DNA of 64,000 bases from Nematostella vectensis. Lineage: Eukaryota > Cnidaria > Anthozoa > Actiniaria > Edwardsiidae. The stretch is from the NCBI RefSeq assembly GCF_932526225.1, contig NC_064043.1, positions 3,121,501-3,185,500 of the forward strand, given 5' to 3'. Under the pieces are notes generated by a model, which saw only the letters and a list, made by a program, of their open reading frames with translations, was not told the DNA's origin and did not search any database. The position numbers and the translations under genes are program-made. Shown one piece after another: positions 51,706 to 63,111 of the stretch. Within the stretch, counting starts at the first letter, position 1; each line of letters opens with the position of its first letter.

Positions 51706-51966
51706 CTAGTATCTTACCCATCTTTTTTCGCCATACCGTGGCATGGAGACTAACATTGCTAGAACACCAAGGACAATTGTCGCCGCTCCGGCCACAAACC
51801 CAACGGGGTCGAAGCTTCCGTATTCTGAGTCTTCATAGTAATCAGCGTTACAACAGCAGTGTTCAGGCCCCGCATCCGCAGTGTTACTCACATTCACCTC
51901 CGGCACCGAACAACCGCCGGCGGTAGCCGCACCATCTCTAATCTTAACCTCCGTCTTTAATGTCAT
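51706..51966 (-). CDS. small Polinton membrane protein, 86 aa
   Basis: Start taken at MTLKTEVKIRDG, 28 nt after a motif variant. An upstream extension to 52098 would read through the inverted repeat and is rejected. Cys-rich outer part (GGCSVPEVNVS, EHCCCNADYYED), one transmembrane span (VGFVAGAATIVLGVLAMLV), short basic tail. Unknown function. VPEVNV echoes the VPEINVP peptide of PolB. Confidence 0.6.
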   Translation of the reverse strand: MTLKTEVKIRDGAATAGGCSVPEVNVSNTADAGPEHCCCNADYYEDSEYGSFDPVGFVAGAATIVLGVLAMLVSMPRYGEKRWVRY

Positions 51967-51985
51967 TTTATCTAGGACCCCATAC

Positions 51986-51997
51986 GTCTTTAGACCA
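51986..51997 (-). promoter_or_regulatory. Polinton promoter motif variant, small membrane protein
   Basis: GGTCTAAAGACG; TCTAAA 28 nt before the ATG at 51966. Confidence 0.5.
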
Positions 51998-52002
51998 GAA
52001 TA

Positions 52003-52532
52003 GCCTCCCCGAGCTCCCCCTAGGTGCGACACGTGACAAAATGATCGACAGGTTTTTGACAAAATGATCGACAGGTGGGCGTGGCTATCACGTGACAAAG
52101 TGATTGACAGGTTTTTGACAAAATGATTGACAGGTGGGCGTGGTCGTCACGTGACAAAATGATTGACAGGTTTTTGACAAAATGATCGACAGGTGGGCGT
52201 GGTCGTCACGTGACAAAGTGATTGACAGGTGGGCGTGGCTATCACGTGACAAAGTGATTGACAGGTTTTTGACAAAATGATTGACAGGTGGGCGTGGTCG
52301 TCACGTGACAAAATGATTGACAGGTTTTTGACAAAATGATCGACAGGTGGGCGTGGTCGTCACGTGACAAAGTGATTGACAGGTGGGCGTGGTCGTGCAA
52401 GAGATCTCTAGCAAACTCGCGCATGCGCAGGTCGCGAGGCTTGGCGGAGGTGCGCGGAGACTTTCGCGCCATTTTGGAATGAAATTTGGGGAGATCAAAA
52501 AGTTGCGCCAGCTGCGCCAAAACCCTACTACT
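52003..52532 (-). repeat. right terminal inverted repeat of the Polinton
   Basis: Inverse of the left repeat. The tandem portion is longer here: eight TGATTGACAG, four TGATCGACAG and seven CACGTG sites. Confidence 0.9.
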
Positions 52533-52537
52533 ACCTG

Positions 52538-54729
52538 TCTAGGTAGAGAAGGTATAGGCGAGTAAAACCCAGGTGCAAACGTTCAAGCGATAATATGCTA
52601 AATAATGAATAGCCACATATAAAATCTTGATGCTTGTAATGAATATGACTTGATGGGTTAGATACTTCAACTATACCAAAATGCGATTTGAGAACAAACG
52701 GGAAAACATCGTCTACGCCAAGATCACGGAAACACAGATTCCTAGCGATACGAAACAGGGGAAGAAAAAGATTTGGATTCTTTAGAAATCTAATAAAAAT
52801 TTTTTACAACCTGATACAACTTACCTTTATTGAGTTCATTTTATCACCGTTTCTTTTGATTCTTTTATCAGTGGCGGCAATGTCCTTTCCTCTAGAAGCT
52901 TTTTATTTAGTCTTATCGCTGTACTACCCATTTTATATCATCTCATAATTTGTTTTAAATTTTACTACTCTTAAAATGTATTAATGGGGTGATCTTGGGT
53001 AATGTCGACTATATTGGCTTTATAAATAGAACTCAGCTCATTTCCTCCATACGTGTCACAAAATGCAAAACAATAGATTGATTTTCATTTTCATGTTCTA
53101 AGAAGCCGTATCAGGAAAGTCTCAGAAAATAGTGTCTTGCATCTTTTATTCTAGCTTGCAAGATGGTGATTTGTTGCGACTATGTCAAAGCAGCCCAAAT
53201 GCCTCAGGTTCTCACCTGAAAGAATGTAGAAACCCAATATTGGAATTGCGGGGAGGGCAGGGCTGAAGAGCGGTGTCTATTAAAAGACGTGGTTGTTTTT
53301 TATTCGCAGTCACCTAACGTGGTGTCGGAGGCAGGGGGTGGTGGAATATGCTCGCTTTTAGATAAAAGAAAAGGGCAAAACGTCAGGTACTTAAGTCAGG
53401 CCTTTGTCTGTGTCGATAATGATTTCGTATTTATTTAGGATTATGCATCTTAACATATAAAACTCTATATACTCTTATAAAAGTGGATACTCACTAAATT
53501 GTTCATCCCTCTCTTTCACACACAAACGAAATGCGAATCCTGAAATACGAGCTTCGTAACGAATTCCGCCGGATGAGGTTCATGCACTTGTTACTGCATT
53601 AGCTAACACCTAAATAATGCGGAATAAATGAACAATAGCATCTTGTACTGAGTTGACATGTGGACATTCCTTTCCAAAGGCACCAGGTAGATCCCTCCTT
53701 TCATCCCTGTACACATTAGGGATAAGAAGGTGGGGAGGGAGGGGGTAGTATACAACAATATCTAACACAGTAATAAAGCATTTTTTATATGCTTAACGCA
53801 TGTCTTTACTTCCATCTTAATCTTTTCTGGGTTTTATTATTATCTAATGATGGATGACTTTTGTTTGTATCTATAATTTATGACCTAAACTCTAGTAACA
53901 TTTTTTTTCACGAATTATCATTGACACCATGCCACGCATTTTCAAGTGCAGTAAAAACCTTCATGTTGTTATATCTGTAAATGTGGACTTTAAAAACACA
54001 CTAGCATACACACATTGGCACCAGTCGGGCCAAGACGGGACGCTAGCACAGTCTATTACCTGTGCAGTTCGGCAACCATGGACAGCTGTTTCGTCCTTAT
54101 TAGGACTCGTCAGCATGGCATAGCCGGTTTGCCTCAGTTAAACTTCATCGGCAAAAAAAAAACTGCAGGGCGACTTCGACTCGAACGAAGTGCTTTAAAC
54201 CACAGCTTAGATCCATGTGGGATCTAGAGCTGCGACCGTGCTAGCGTGATGCCAATTGTGCGGATCACGCATGCGACCTTTGCTAGTCTAAAACTCCGTC
54301 GGATAGCCAAACTATCCTTGCGAGTATGTATACATAAATGTGGACTTTAAAAGCACACTAGCATACACACATTGGCACCAGTCGGGCCAAGACGGGACGC
54401 TAGCACAGTCTATTACCTGTGCAGTTCGGCAAATCCAGACAACAGCTCCATCAACTCATTTTTCACCCAGTCCCAACAGATATTAGGCTTATGATTAATT
54501 CCTATGATATATCGATTTCATGGCATAGTTCTTTTGGAAATTCTCGCAATGAAAGTGATCGCTATCGCTTCAGTCCATGCTCACGGACAAGCGCTTTTTT
54601 TTTAAACGCTCGCAAAGTACGCTGGATCTTCCAGCATGGCTCCCGTCATGAATGCCACGCACTTTAAAACGTCACGCAATAACATTGGGTCACGCAATAA
54701 CGAGGGAATTTGAACATCCGGCAGTATCT
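52538..54729. other. intergenic between Polinton and JKAMP; no gene seen
   Basis: A/T-rich. Short open frames at 52688 and 53929 have no recognisable motif. Holds the 95-bp direct repeat described below. Confidence 0.4.
53981..54432. repeat. 95-bp direct repeat (53981-54075 and 54338-54432)
   Basis: Copies are almost identical (ATGTGGACTTTAAAAACACA...CAGTTCGGCAA). The 262 bp between contain TTCGTCCTTATTAGGACTCG, which looks like part of an interspersed repeat; could be terminal repeats of a small element. Confidence 0.7.
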
Positions 54730-57700
54730 TTATCCTGCTAGTAGCTGCTTGAATTTATTCGGTTCTGTGAGGCTTGACGTCGCGAGGTAGAATAACACTG
54801 GTGTTGTGACAAGCAGGAACATGGGTCCGTGTACGGAGGGTTGCGTTACTTCCGTCACGGCCAGTAATCCATACGCATTGATCAGCCAATGACCAAACAC
54901 GATTGAGATGTGCCGTTTACTGCCCATTAGTTGGCGGATGTTCTAAAACGAGAAATCAAAGAATAAAAAGTCAGTTTTTGAACTGCGCAAATCAACATCG
55001 CGAATCTGGATCAGATGCGCCTAACGCGACATGGAGCCTGGGTGGAGCTTCTGCCACTAAGCCAGGTGAGTCACTCTTTCATGAAGTCACTACTTCGTTA
55101 GTCACTCCTTCATCAAGTTCTAGGGAGATGCCTAAAACAGTAGTTTTAGGGAGAAGTTTTTAGAGTGCCAGTTCATCAGGTCTTACACGACACGCAAGCT
55201 TGAACGTCAAGACAGAAGTTTTAAGAATACAAAGAAACGGGCTTTGTAAAGCTAGTCTTTCCATTGGCCTAATAAAGGATGTCAGTCCATCACTCAGTTA
55301 TTGTTCTGGCTGGCATTAATTCAAATAGATCAACTTTGCCTCGTTTATGGTTTTAAAGCAACTCCCTCTTCCCCACAAAAAAAACTGAAAAGGACATATA
55401 AAATACAAATATATATTGCTACAAAGCCCCACCAGAATTGAAATGCAGCGTTGATACAAATAAGGCTCCTCTTCTCTTTTAGACACATTAGCTCATAGTG
55501 TGGGGGTGGGCGTGAAAGTGGACTTTACCGGAAGTCAGCTATCGGCCACGACACGAGTACATGACTTCCGGTATAGCGTATTTCACTCAAATAATGCATT
55601 ACTCGTTGACGAGAAATGTGGAACTGCCAATGCTACATCCAATTTCACAAAACACATAAACTAAATACTCAAATTTTGGCCGTAGAGAAAGAACTTTGAA
55701 ACATGTCTAATACAGCAAATGATAAAATAGACAAGTGAAAACCAAAGGGGGGAGGGGCTACTTACTGTTATCTTGTTTTTCGATAGCACTACTGCTGTAC
55801 TTATGACGGATACAACCAGAGTTATGTATGGATAGGAATAGTCTGAAATTGAATTAAAAATATATTTAATTAGTGCAGCCACTGTTGTCTGAACACAAAA
55901 CACACAGAGATAATTTTAACATAACTAGGAGAGGAAAAAATTTGATAAGGACAACACATTTTTGTAAGATGAACAAAGTTTTAAAAGCTGGCATGCAAAT
56001 TACAGCGTTGATTAAAAAGTGCCAAAGAGAGCCAAGGGGGAAGGGCCGGGGGGTATGCTCACATTTACCATTCCCAAATCTTATACTAGCCTAACATAAA
56101 GCAATTTGCCTAGCAAGGGGGTGGGGGTGTCTAGGATCTGGGTACCCCCTTGGTCAGTCAAGGGGGGGGGGGGGGGTAAACATGCCCATCCATAGCTATG
56201 CCCCTGATAGAGGTCTATGTGACCTAGCGTTTACTTACACAGCAGTCCCCCTAACAGAGCATGGACGGCAGCCAACACAGGCAGGAAATACATAGCTGCA
56301 TAGATGGAGGAAAGGCCACTCCCTGCGCACATGCGATGGGACAGAACTGGTCTGATCAGGATTAACATGGTCACAGCTATTGCATGGAACGTAAGCACTA
56401 TAGTGTACCTATATCAAACAAATATTATCAGAAATTATTAATTATCAGCAATCGACATACAGGCTAAGCTACTCCACAGTGTGAAGCCAGCTTTTTCATA
56501 TGATCTTCAGAAATCACGCAAAGAAATCTAATAATAATGGGAACAACAGAAGTCATTTTTATAGTTATAAGGGACTGATACAGAAGCACCATAAAGGGGA
56601 GGGAGGGGAGGAGCCAAGAATTCAAGGGAATCTGGATTTATTGTCCTTCTGTAGATTTCTTTACATAAAAGCAAAACCTTTGCAAATAGTTCTCCTCTAA
56701 AGCCTCTTCTCTAAGCTTCTACAGATAGCTGCTTGAAAACTGCTGTTGTTGCTTTGTAGAGTGCATATTCTGTGAGGTACTTACAGGGGATAGACAGCCT
56801 CATTTGTGCAATGAATTGTATTCACATAGTCAGGTTTAGGGTTGAAGAATACTGTGTACCAGTCTGATAGTCTCTCTGTCCAACAAGCCGTTAAGTTCAA
56901 GGTGCCTGGGGAGAACCAAAGATTGTTAAACTGGTTTAGGGTTGAAGAATACTGTGTACAAGTCTGATAGTCTCTCTGTCCAACAAGCCGTTAAGTTCGA
57001 GGTGCCTGGGGAGAACCAAAAATTGTTAAACTAACTTATCTGCAAAATATTTAGTGATGTGCAACAACTAACTGTTTCAAATTGAAAAAAAAAAGAAAAT
57101 AGAAGAAAAGATGATCAATGAATTCTTTTGTAAATATTGTGCCAAATATAAGAATAAAAGCTGCAAATAACATATCATATGGTATTGTGTTCTGTCTATA
57201 TATGGATGGTGTCATTCACCCAAAACAATTGGATAGGGGGTGGATGTAATTTTTTCTGGAATTTTTTAAAAATACTTTTTCCCCTAAAGTTCTAGCTTTA
57301 GCAAGACTAATGAAGCTGAGCTTACACAAGTTATTTCTATGTGGTATGAAGTAGGATGTCCACAAGGACAAGCTGTACAAGATGCTTTTTTCATACCTTT
57401 AGGTTCATTAACTAGCAGAGTGAATATGGCTGCCAAGGTGGTCTCTATTACAGAACTCACAAATAGGAGTATCATGCTGAAAGAAAGAAAAAACAACATT
57501 AACAAATAGTTCAGGAAAATAGAAATGTGTGTTTGTTGCAAAGGCAAAGAATATACTGTATATGCTGCAAAAAAACTCACATATTCGTCAAATAGTTCAG
57601 GAAAATTCTATGCTTTTCACAAAGGCAAGGAATATATATGCTGCAAAAAACTCACATATTCAGCCAATAATGTATCGTTGTGTAGTGTGGCCCAAGGTGT

Positions 57701-59274
57701 GGGTGGGTGTGTTATGTTATAATTAGGAGATATGACGCTCGCGACACAAGGACAATATTAAGTGATAACAAGTCACCAGAGTGATGGCACTTAAAGACTT
57801 TAATGGGTAATAATTAATCTATCTAGAGTAATTGTCATTGAATGTAAGCAAATACCATATATTAATATTCCCCCCAGGGCACCTACTTTTGTCTCACTCT
57901 TTGAACAAAATAGTCAATGAAGAACCAGTGAAGAACTATGACAGTGAGGATGATGAAGCCCAGATAAAGCCAGTCATGGAGTCGTAAGGACTTGGTGCAC
58001 TTTACACAAAGGTCCCCATATGACCGGTAACCTCTAGGACAAGCCTGCAGAAAACAAAGCACACAGGAACAATTACATTTAACATAAATGTCCAATATGT
58101 CCTTTAGGACAAGCGAGAAAATAAACCACACAGGAACATTTACCTGGAGCTGATGCACTAAACACAATACTGGCTTTAAAATGTTCTAAAATAAGTACAA
58201 TATTTGTGCCACAAATATACCACAAGAACAATATTTCCTACCAAATTTAGCAAAAGCATGAATTACATTCTTTTTTACAATATTGTCTGAGCCCTTTTCC
58301 TGTATCCCAGATCAGTGCTTCCGATGCCCTCCACCAACCAGGACATGAGATTCACAGTGTCGTTTTACAATGAGAAACGTGTCTGTTTGTAACGGCATAC
58401 CTGGCACTTTCCAAATTTGCCATTACGATCTTGCACTCTTCCGCAGTACTGCCCGGGACATTTCTCTAATTCAACTGACAAATAAAACAGTGTTGAAAAC
58501 ATAGTAAGCTTGAGTTAGAAGGTTTAACTTAGGGGATTTGCTTATTGGTGCGTACATTTTTACATTGCATACATAAAATTTTGCTGCATTTTTCCTGTGC
58601 AAGCATCTATGTGAGCATACTTATCAGCCCTTCACATGCTACTGGAAACTTGTCAGTATTGATTGGACTGCTCAGAGAGCACGAGGGATTCACAGTATTA
58701 GTAGATAATTCATAGTATTGTTAGAGAGGCAGCGACGCAGCTATCTACAACTCTGATTGAACGCAGGTCCTCATGCTTGAGAGGCAAGGCCCATGTCACT
58801 GAGCTATTGTGGCTCTCTAAATTTTTTAAAAGCGAGTAAAAGCCAGCCTTTACTCACAAGTATGAAACTGTGCTCTGATAAACATGGAGGACATAAGTTT
58901 AAGTTTTTCCTTGAGTTCTAATCTAAAAAATCAAGGTGTGAAAAGGGGTACTAAAAATACTATACATTTCAGAGCATTATTATACATATTCCTTTGAACG
59001 TCAATAAGCAAAAACAACCAAAAACCATTGGAGGCCAACAGGCCCGGCAATTTATTTGTAAGAAGTCCTGAGAAGGTGATAGATCTAGCGTCAACGTTTA
59101 ATTCAGTATAAAACTGTGAGATTAGAAGAGACGACACCTATGTATTTACACGAACAACACACCAGCAGGTAGAGTGACCCCTGCAAGACAGCAAACTCTA
59201 CCTTCTTTGCCAAGAACTTGATGCACCGCCGACAAAGTGACGATTATAAACAACAGATGCTTGGCTTTCGCCAT
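54730..59274 (-). CDS. JKAMP: JNK1/MAPK8-associated membrane protein (JKAMP)
   Basis: Eight exons in order: 59274-59202, 58465-58401, 58044-57887, 57476-57397, 56905-56785, 56408-56239, 55842-55766, 54942-54730. Phases agree and the total is 957 nt, 318 residues plus stop; the human protein has about 310. Landmarks: signal-like AKHLLFIIVTLSAVHQVLG; CPGQYCGRVQDRNGKFGKC; ACPRGYRSYGDLCVKC; DWLYLGFIILTVIVLHWFF; ETTLAAIFTLLVNEPKG; SDWYTVFFNPKPDYVNTIHC; LSSIYAAMYFLPVLAAVHAL; FGHWLINAYGLLAV; LFYLATSSLTEPNKF. Multi-pass ER membrane protein which in mammals scaffolds JNK1 and recruits proteasome/ERAD components. A possible extra exon (58917-58858) would introduce a stop and is excluded. Confidence 0.92.
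55527..55572. repeat. 11-bp inverted pair of ETS-type sites
   Basis: ACCGGAAGTCA (55527-55537) and TGACTTCCGGT (55562-55572), 24 bp apart, in the JKAMP intron between exons 7 and 8. Confidence 0.7.
56834..57032. repeat. ~100-bp tandem duplication of JKAMP exon 5 start and acceptor
   Basis: The segment from GGTTTAGGGTTGAAG through GGTGCCTGGGGAGAACC occurs twice, at offset 99-100. The upstream copy contains the first ~70 nt of the exon and its acceptor, but no donor. Confidence 0.85.
58740..58822 (-). repeat. tRNA-like sequence (SINE head or tRNA pseudogene)
   Basis: Minus strand: AATAGCTCAGTGACATGG (A-box-like), later GCGTTCAATCAG (B-box-like). Within the JKAMP intron between exons 1 and 2. 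Confidence 0.4.
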
Positions 59275-61074
59275 ATTCCACAAGCTTCCGGCCTCAGAGA
59301 CCACTTCTGTCGCATTACCAATAATCCCTGATACTTAAAATATGATCTTGTTACATTTAAAGCAGAATGCACGGTACTTCTTAGAGGAAAAGCCTGCAAA
59401 TATCTGAAAAGACGGATACGAAGGCCGCCATCTTTTTTTTTTTTACTTAGTCTCTCTCTTTACTCGTCAGATTTACATCGAAGGGGCCTGGGGCGAGATC
59501 AGCTACAGCAGAGAGGATGGGGGGGGGGGGGGGGGGGGGGGGAGGAAGGGGGGAATGGCGGATGTAACCCTTTTCTGTAAGTAAGTCAATCCCCTGTTTT
59601 GTTGTTGTGTTTTTTTTATATACGAAATATAAATGGAAAATTTCCGAATAATGTTCGTACCCTCAAGTCACTAATAAAATCCTGGATTTGCTCTGGTTGT
59701 AGAAAACATGTTCCCCTAGGGAAAATTCTGAGCAAAACAGACTGAAAACATAATTCCCCACCTCTAATTTCAAGTTCCACACTTACCAGTGAAGTTTGTC
59801 TTGAAGTTACCACAATGCACTGCAGTCAGTCTACAGTCTAGCGATGGCGCTGACAACAGCCTTGCTTGAAATTTGCTACACATCGTTTAGATTAAGGTCC
59901 AGTCAACCAAAATCCTAATAAAAGATGCAGTATTCACTTACTAGAAAGAGTATATCTGTATATAGGTGATGCATTTTAGTGGTTTATCTTAACCACTACT
60001 ATAGTCTTATGTTAAAATTTTAGGGATGGGTGTTAAGTTGGAATTTCGATCTAGCTTGCCAACTCTCAATTTTGAAAAGATGTTTGATCATGTGCCTATA
60101 AACCTAGCCATCATTAAAAACTGACCATGTCTTAGAAGAAAATTATACATTATTACAAAAAAACATTTCGTGACGACCATAAGCGCAGCAATATGTTCAT
60201 ATGTTACTTGTAAATGCAAGAAATAAATATCAGTGTTTCTACTTTAGGCGTGTTTCGGGTCGCGCTTCAGTTGAGCTTTATATTGTCCCCATAAGGTATT
60301 TACATGTTCTAGCAGTTACCATACAACACGGCATCGTCGGTGAGGACATTTAGTCGCCCGCGAACAGTACGTAAGCGGTCTTCATTGCCCTTGACTACGT
60401 AAAGATGGCGTCTTAGTTGGAAAAGCCCATTGTATTTTAAACCAATCAAAAACAGCATATTTTAAGCCACTAATGTGCAAATGATCCAGGGGAAGCGGGT
60501 TTTTGGCCTTGAGGACAGAAAACGGCATCAATTTTGCTAAAATTCTCGAGAAAATCGACCTATAATGATGGCAATCGAATTCCCCCTCGATAAAAATATT
60601 ACCCATTTAGCTAGGAATGGCTTCATTTTGCTGTCTTGTCGGAGTTTTCCAAGGAAATCTGAGGGTAACTGGTTGAAGTATTAGCTCTCATGAATGGAAT
60701 CACGAGGTAAGTTCGTGTCGCGAATGATTATTAAACATTCTACGATCTTATCCGTCTTGGCATGTTTTGTTGGTTGTGTATCGCATCGCCATTAGAGGCT
60801 TCAGCTGTTTTTATTGATTGTGGCTTTCAAATTGGTTTTACATAAAGTTAGTCGCTTACTATCATAATGCTATGGTTTCAGAAAACCTCTACGATAACTT
60901 TAAGCAACTTAAATATTTTGCAAGCTTCTACAATAATTAGTATGAATATTATGTTTTCGTATTTCGTTTGCTAAAATAATGGAGTCTGCCTGATTCAACC
61001 GAAAGCTATAAGTAGTTACTTAATTTATACAAATATATTGCAATGATATCGGCCTTTAATTCTAACTTCTAACT
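59275..61074. other. intergenic, JKAMP upstream region; no gene seen
   Basis: Contains a run of more than 20 G at about 59520 and otherwise A/T-rich sequence. A 74-codon minus-strand frame at 60382-60606 has no support. Confidence 0.4.
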
Positions 61075-63111
61075 TCATTGCTTTTCTTTGCTTTTAAGAT
61101 TACGCCGTTTCTTCTCAGGAATAACGTTCCTGTTAGCCGGTGCAACGATCACGTAGTGATCTTGGATGATGGCTTTGAGGCGATTTGTAGCCGGCTTTGT
61201 TTGGCTGTGCGTACGGTGCAGGGCCTGAAGCTCATGGTGGATTGATTCGCCTCCCTGCTCCCCGAAAAAGCCCAAATGGAATCTCCAGCGCCTGATGAAT
61301 TTCCACGACGTGGTGCTCCAGCATGTGTAACTTGGGAGGGAAAGACTCATCAGGAAATGTTTCGCGGTAGTAACCACATAGTAGTTTGATATCTTGCTCT
61401 GTTGGCGAAAAATAAGTCAAAATAGGTTTGAATATTCAGGTTGTAGAATGGCACTATTTCAATTCGTATTTACCCAGAATTGATAACTGTTCTTGGGACA
61501 TCGGGGTCGCAGAATTGTACTTGAAGTGGCAAACACTGAATAAGCTGAACAACTGTTGGAATTTTGCCTTGACAGTTCTTGCCTGGCCAAGTAGTTCTGG
61601 ACACTCAGTCTGGCAGACCTCAATGACTCTGTGGCAAACGGCTTCGATATTCTTGGGCTTTGTGAACAAAATGTGGACAAAATCCAGTTACTAAACCACC
61701 TGTCGTAGCGAAACAAATACTTTAAGATATGTTGCTACTTCAACCAATTATTTCGTTTCTAACAAAGGATTAATTTAGATTTTTATAAATAAAAACCTAC
61801 CGCGTAAGCTTTCCAAGGGCAAACCAAGGTAGGCGGAGGTCAGCTTTCATGGCCAAGGCCTCTCCCTCTGGAATCTGCAAGATGAGTTCCTTGCCAAGGG
61901 CTTTCTTTAGAACTGCCTCGCGCTCCTTCTTCTCCTTTTGTCGCAGTTGATGGATAACCAGGGTGTCCATCTCCCCACCCGCGCTTAGCCTCCCACCGAC
62001 CTTCTGTAAATGTAACCTCGTCATTTGGCTTTTGGGAATTTGGCGTGTGTTTTAACACCAATGACTGTGGATCAAAAACAGTAATTAGCTTATTTTGACA
62101 AGAAGAAATGATCAAATTGAATGTTTTTTTTCGGGGGGGGGGGGGGGGTGGGTGGGTATTTACCTTTCCGCGGCATGGTAGTGAGACGGTTTTGTCAGCT
62201 GAGCGCTTTAAAAGTTCTCGCACCACTGCAGTCCCCAGTTCGGCGACCTCCCTATTCATTTTCCCATCTCTCAGGTCTTTTAGGGCCTCGCTGATTGTCT
62301 GGGATGGCTGCTGTTGGGCGACGTTTGGGGGGGCGCTGCCTTCGCTTGGTCGACATTCATGTTCCCCACAATGCTGATATTGTACTTCCTTACCGCATCC
62401 TTTGCACTTGTATATTTGACTTTCTATCAGACCAAGTAGCGTATGGTTGAACTTTTTGATGTCGTCCCCGGAACTGAGGATTGTTTTACACACCGGGCAT
62501 GAAGAGTTAACGGCAAGGGCTTGTGTAAGGCACGCGCCACAAGCATTATGCGTAAAGATTGTCTCGACCGGTTTGTCCAATAGCTCGCAGCAAATTGGAC
62601 AATAGAAGTCGTCTTTTCGGATTTCGTTCAACTCGAACCGTTCTGAAAAATTATCAATCCGTCGACTTGCAATCTCTTTTGTCACATCGGCTATTTAATC
62701 TTGTAACGCCGCAACAGAGTCTACAAAGGAGATCCGTCGCTGCGCTTTTCTTGTGTTTCCACCACCTCGCTTTGACTTTTTTGGTCTTCCTCCTTTTCTT
62801 GCAAACTCTTCTTTTTCGCAAGTACTGCAAGTGTCAGTCTGTTTTTCCCAAAAAACGACCTCGCGAGTGTGGATGCGATACGACCGAAAACACTCACGAC
62901 AGAACTTCGATGGGTGAATCGTCTGATCGTCCTTTTCAATACTCAAATTGTAGGTTTCAGCAAGAAATACTACGTGGCCCTTGCAATTATAACTAGTTTC
63001 GAACCGGTCTTTGTATTTCTTGAGGCGATTTCCACAAACTCTGCAAATTTTTTCAAGATTTTGTAGGTGAATACTGTTAATGCGTTCACCTTCCGAGGTC
63101 GCGCCGGCCAT
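61075..63111 (-). pseudogene. RAG1-N-terminal-like RING gene remnant (N-RAG transposon type)
   Basis: Start at ATG 63111. First zinc region KICRVCGNRLKK, then HPSKFCRECFRSY; basic GGRPKKSKRGGG. Then a RAG1-type RING (FYCPICCELLDKPVETIF, CGACLTQALAVNSSCPVC) with a following C-x2-C finger (YKCKGCGKEVQYQHC). Exon 1 ends at 62164 (GTAAAT). Exon 2 is 62003-61801 (KVGGRLSAGGEMDTLVIHQL, EALAMKADLRLPW). An exon near 61690-61474 (FTKPKNIEAVCHRVIE) and an exon 61398-61075 follow (PPKLHMLEHHVVE, then GFFGEQGGESIHHE). Damage: an in-frame TAA at 62697-62695 between the two zinc regions, a one-base frameshift at the TTT run 61300-61302, and a missing middle part between exons 2 and 3. Related sequences occur as mobile elements in molluscs and cnidarians. 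An assembly error could explain the frameshift but hardly all three lesions. Confidence 0.7.

Larger units (their letters stand above)
35939..52532. mobile_element. complete Maverick/Polinton element, 16,594 bp
   Basis: The termini AGTAGTAGGGTTTTGGCGC and its inverse are flanked by the direct repeat ACCTG (35934-35938 and 52533-52537). Polintons usually make 6-bp duplications; here only 5 bp match. The contents are diagnostic: protein-primed PolB, retroviral-type integrase, double-jelly-roll capsid protein and FtsK/HerA-type ATPase, plus several small proteins I know as companions of these genes in invertebrate Polintons. Twelve genes lie in the left and central part, all rightward except the integrase; four right-arm genes point inward. 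All 16 frames are open. No adenovirus-type maturation protease was recognised. Such elements are regarded as endogenous virus-like transposons. An insertion about 2.5 kb upstream of the fibulin start looks recent because the ends and genes are undamaged. Confidence 0.95.

Noticed and set aside
51967-52098. N-terminal extension of the small right-arm membrane protein
   Set aside because: Runs through terminal-repeat sequence and the promoter motif variant.
58858-58917. Extra 60-nt JKAMP exon with good AG/GT borders
   Set aside because: Joining it to the next exon creates an immediate TAG; direct joining of exons 1 and 2 gives the conserved Cys-rich segment.
61840-62163. Continuous reading of the RAG1-like frame past 62164
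   Set aside because: The frame gives low-complexity and unrelated residues; a GTAAAT donor and the acceptor at 62003 give the conserved continuation.
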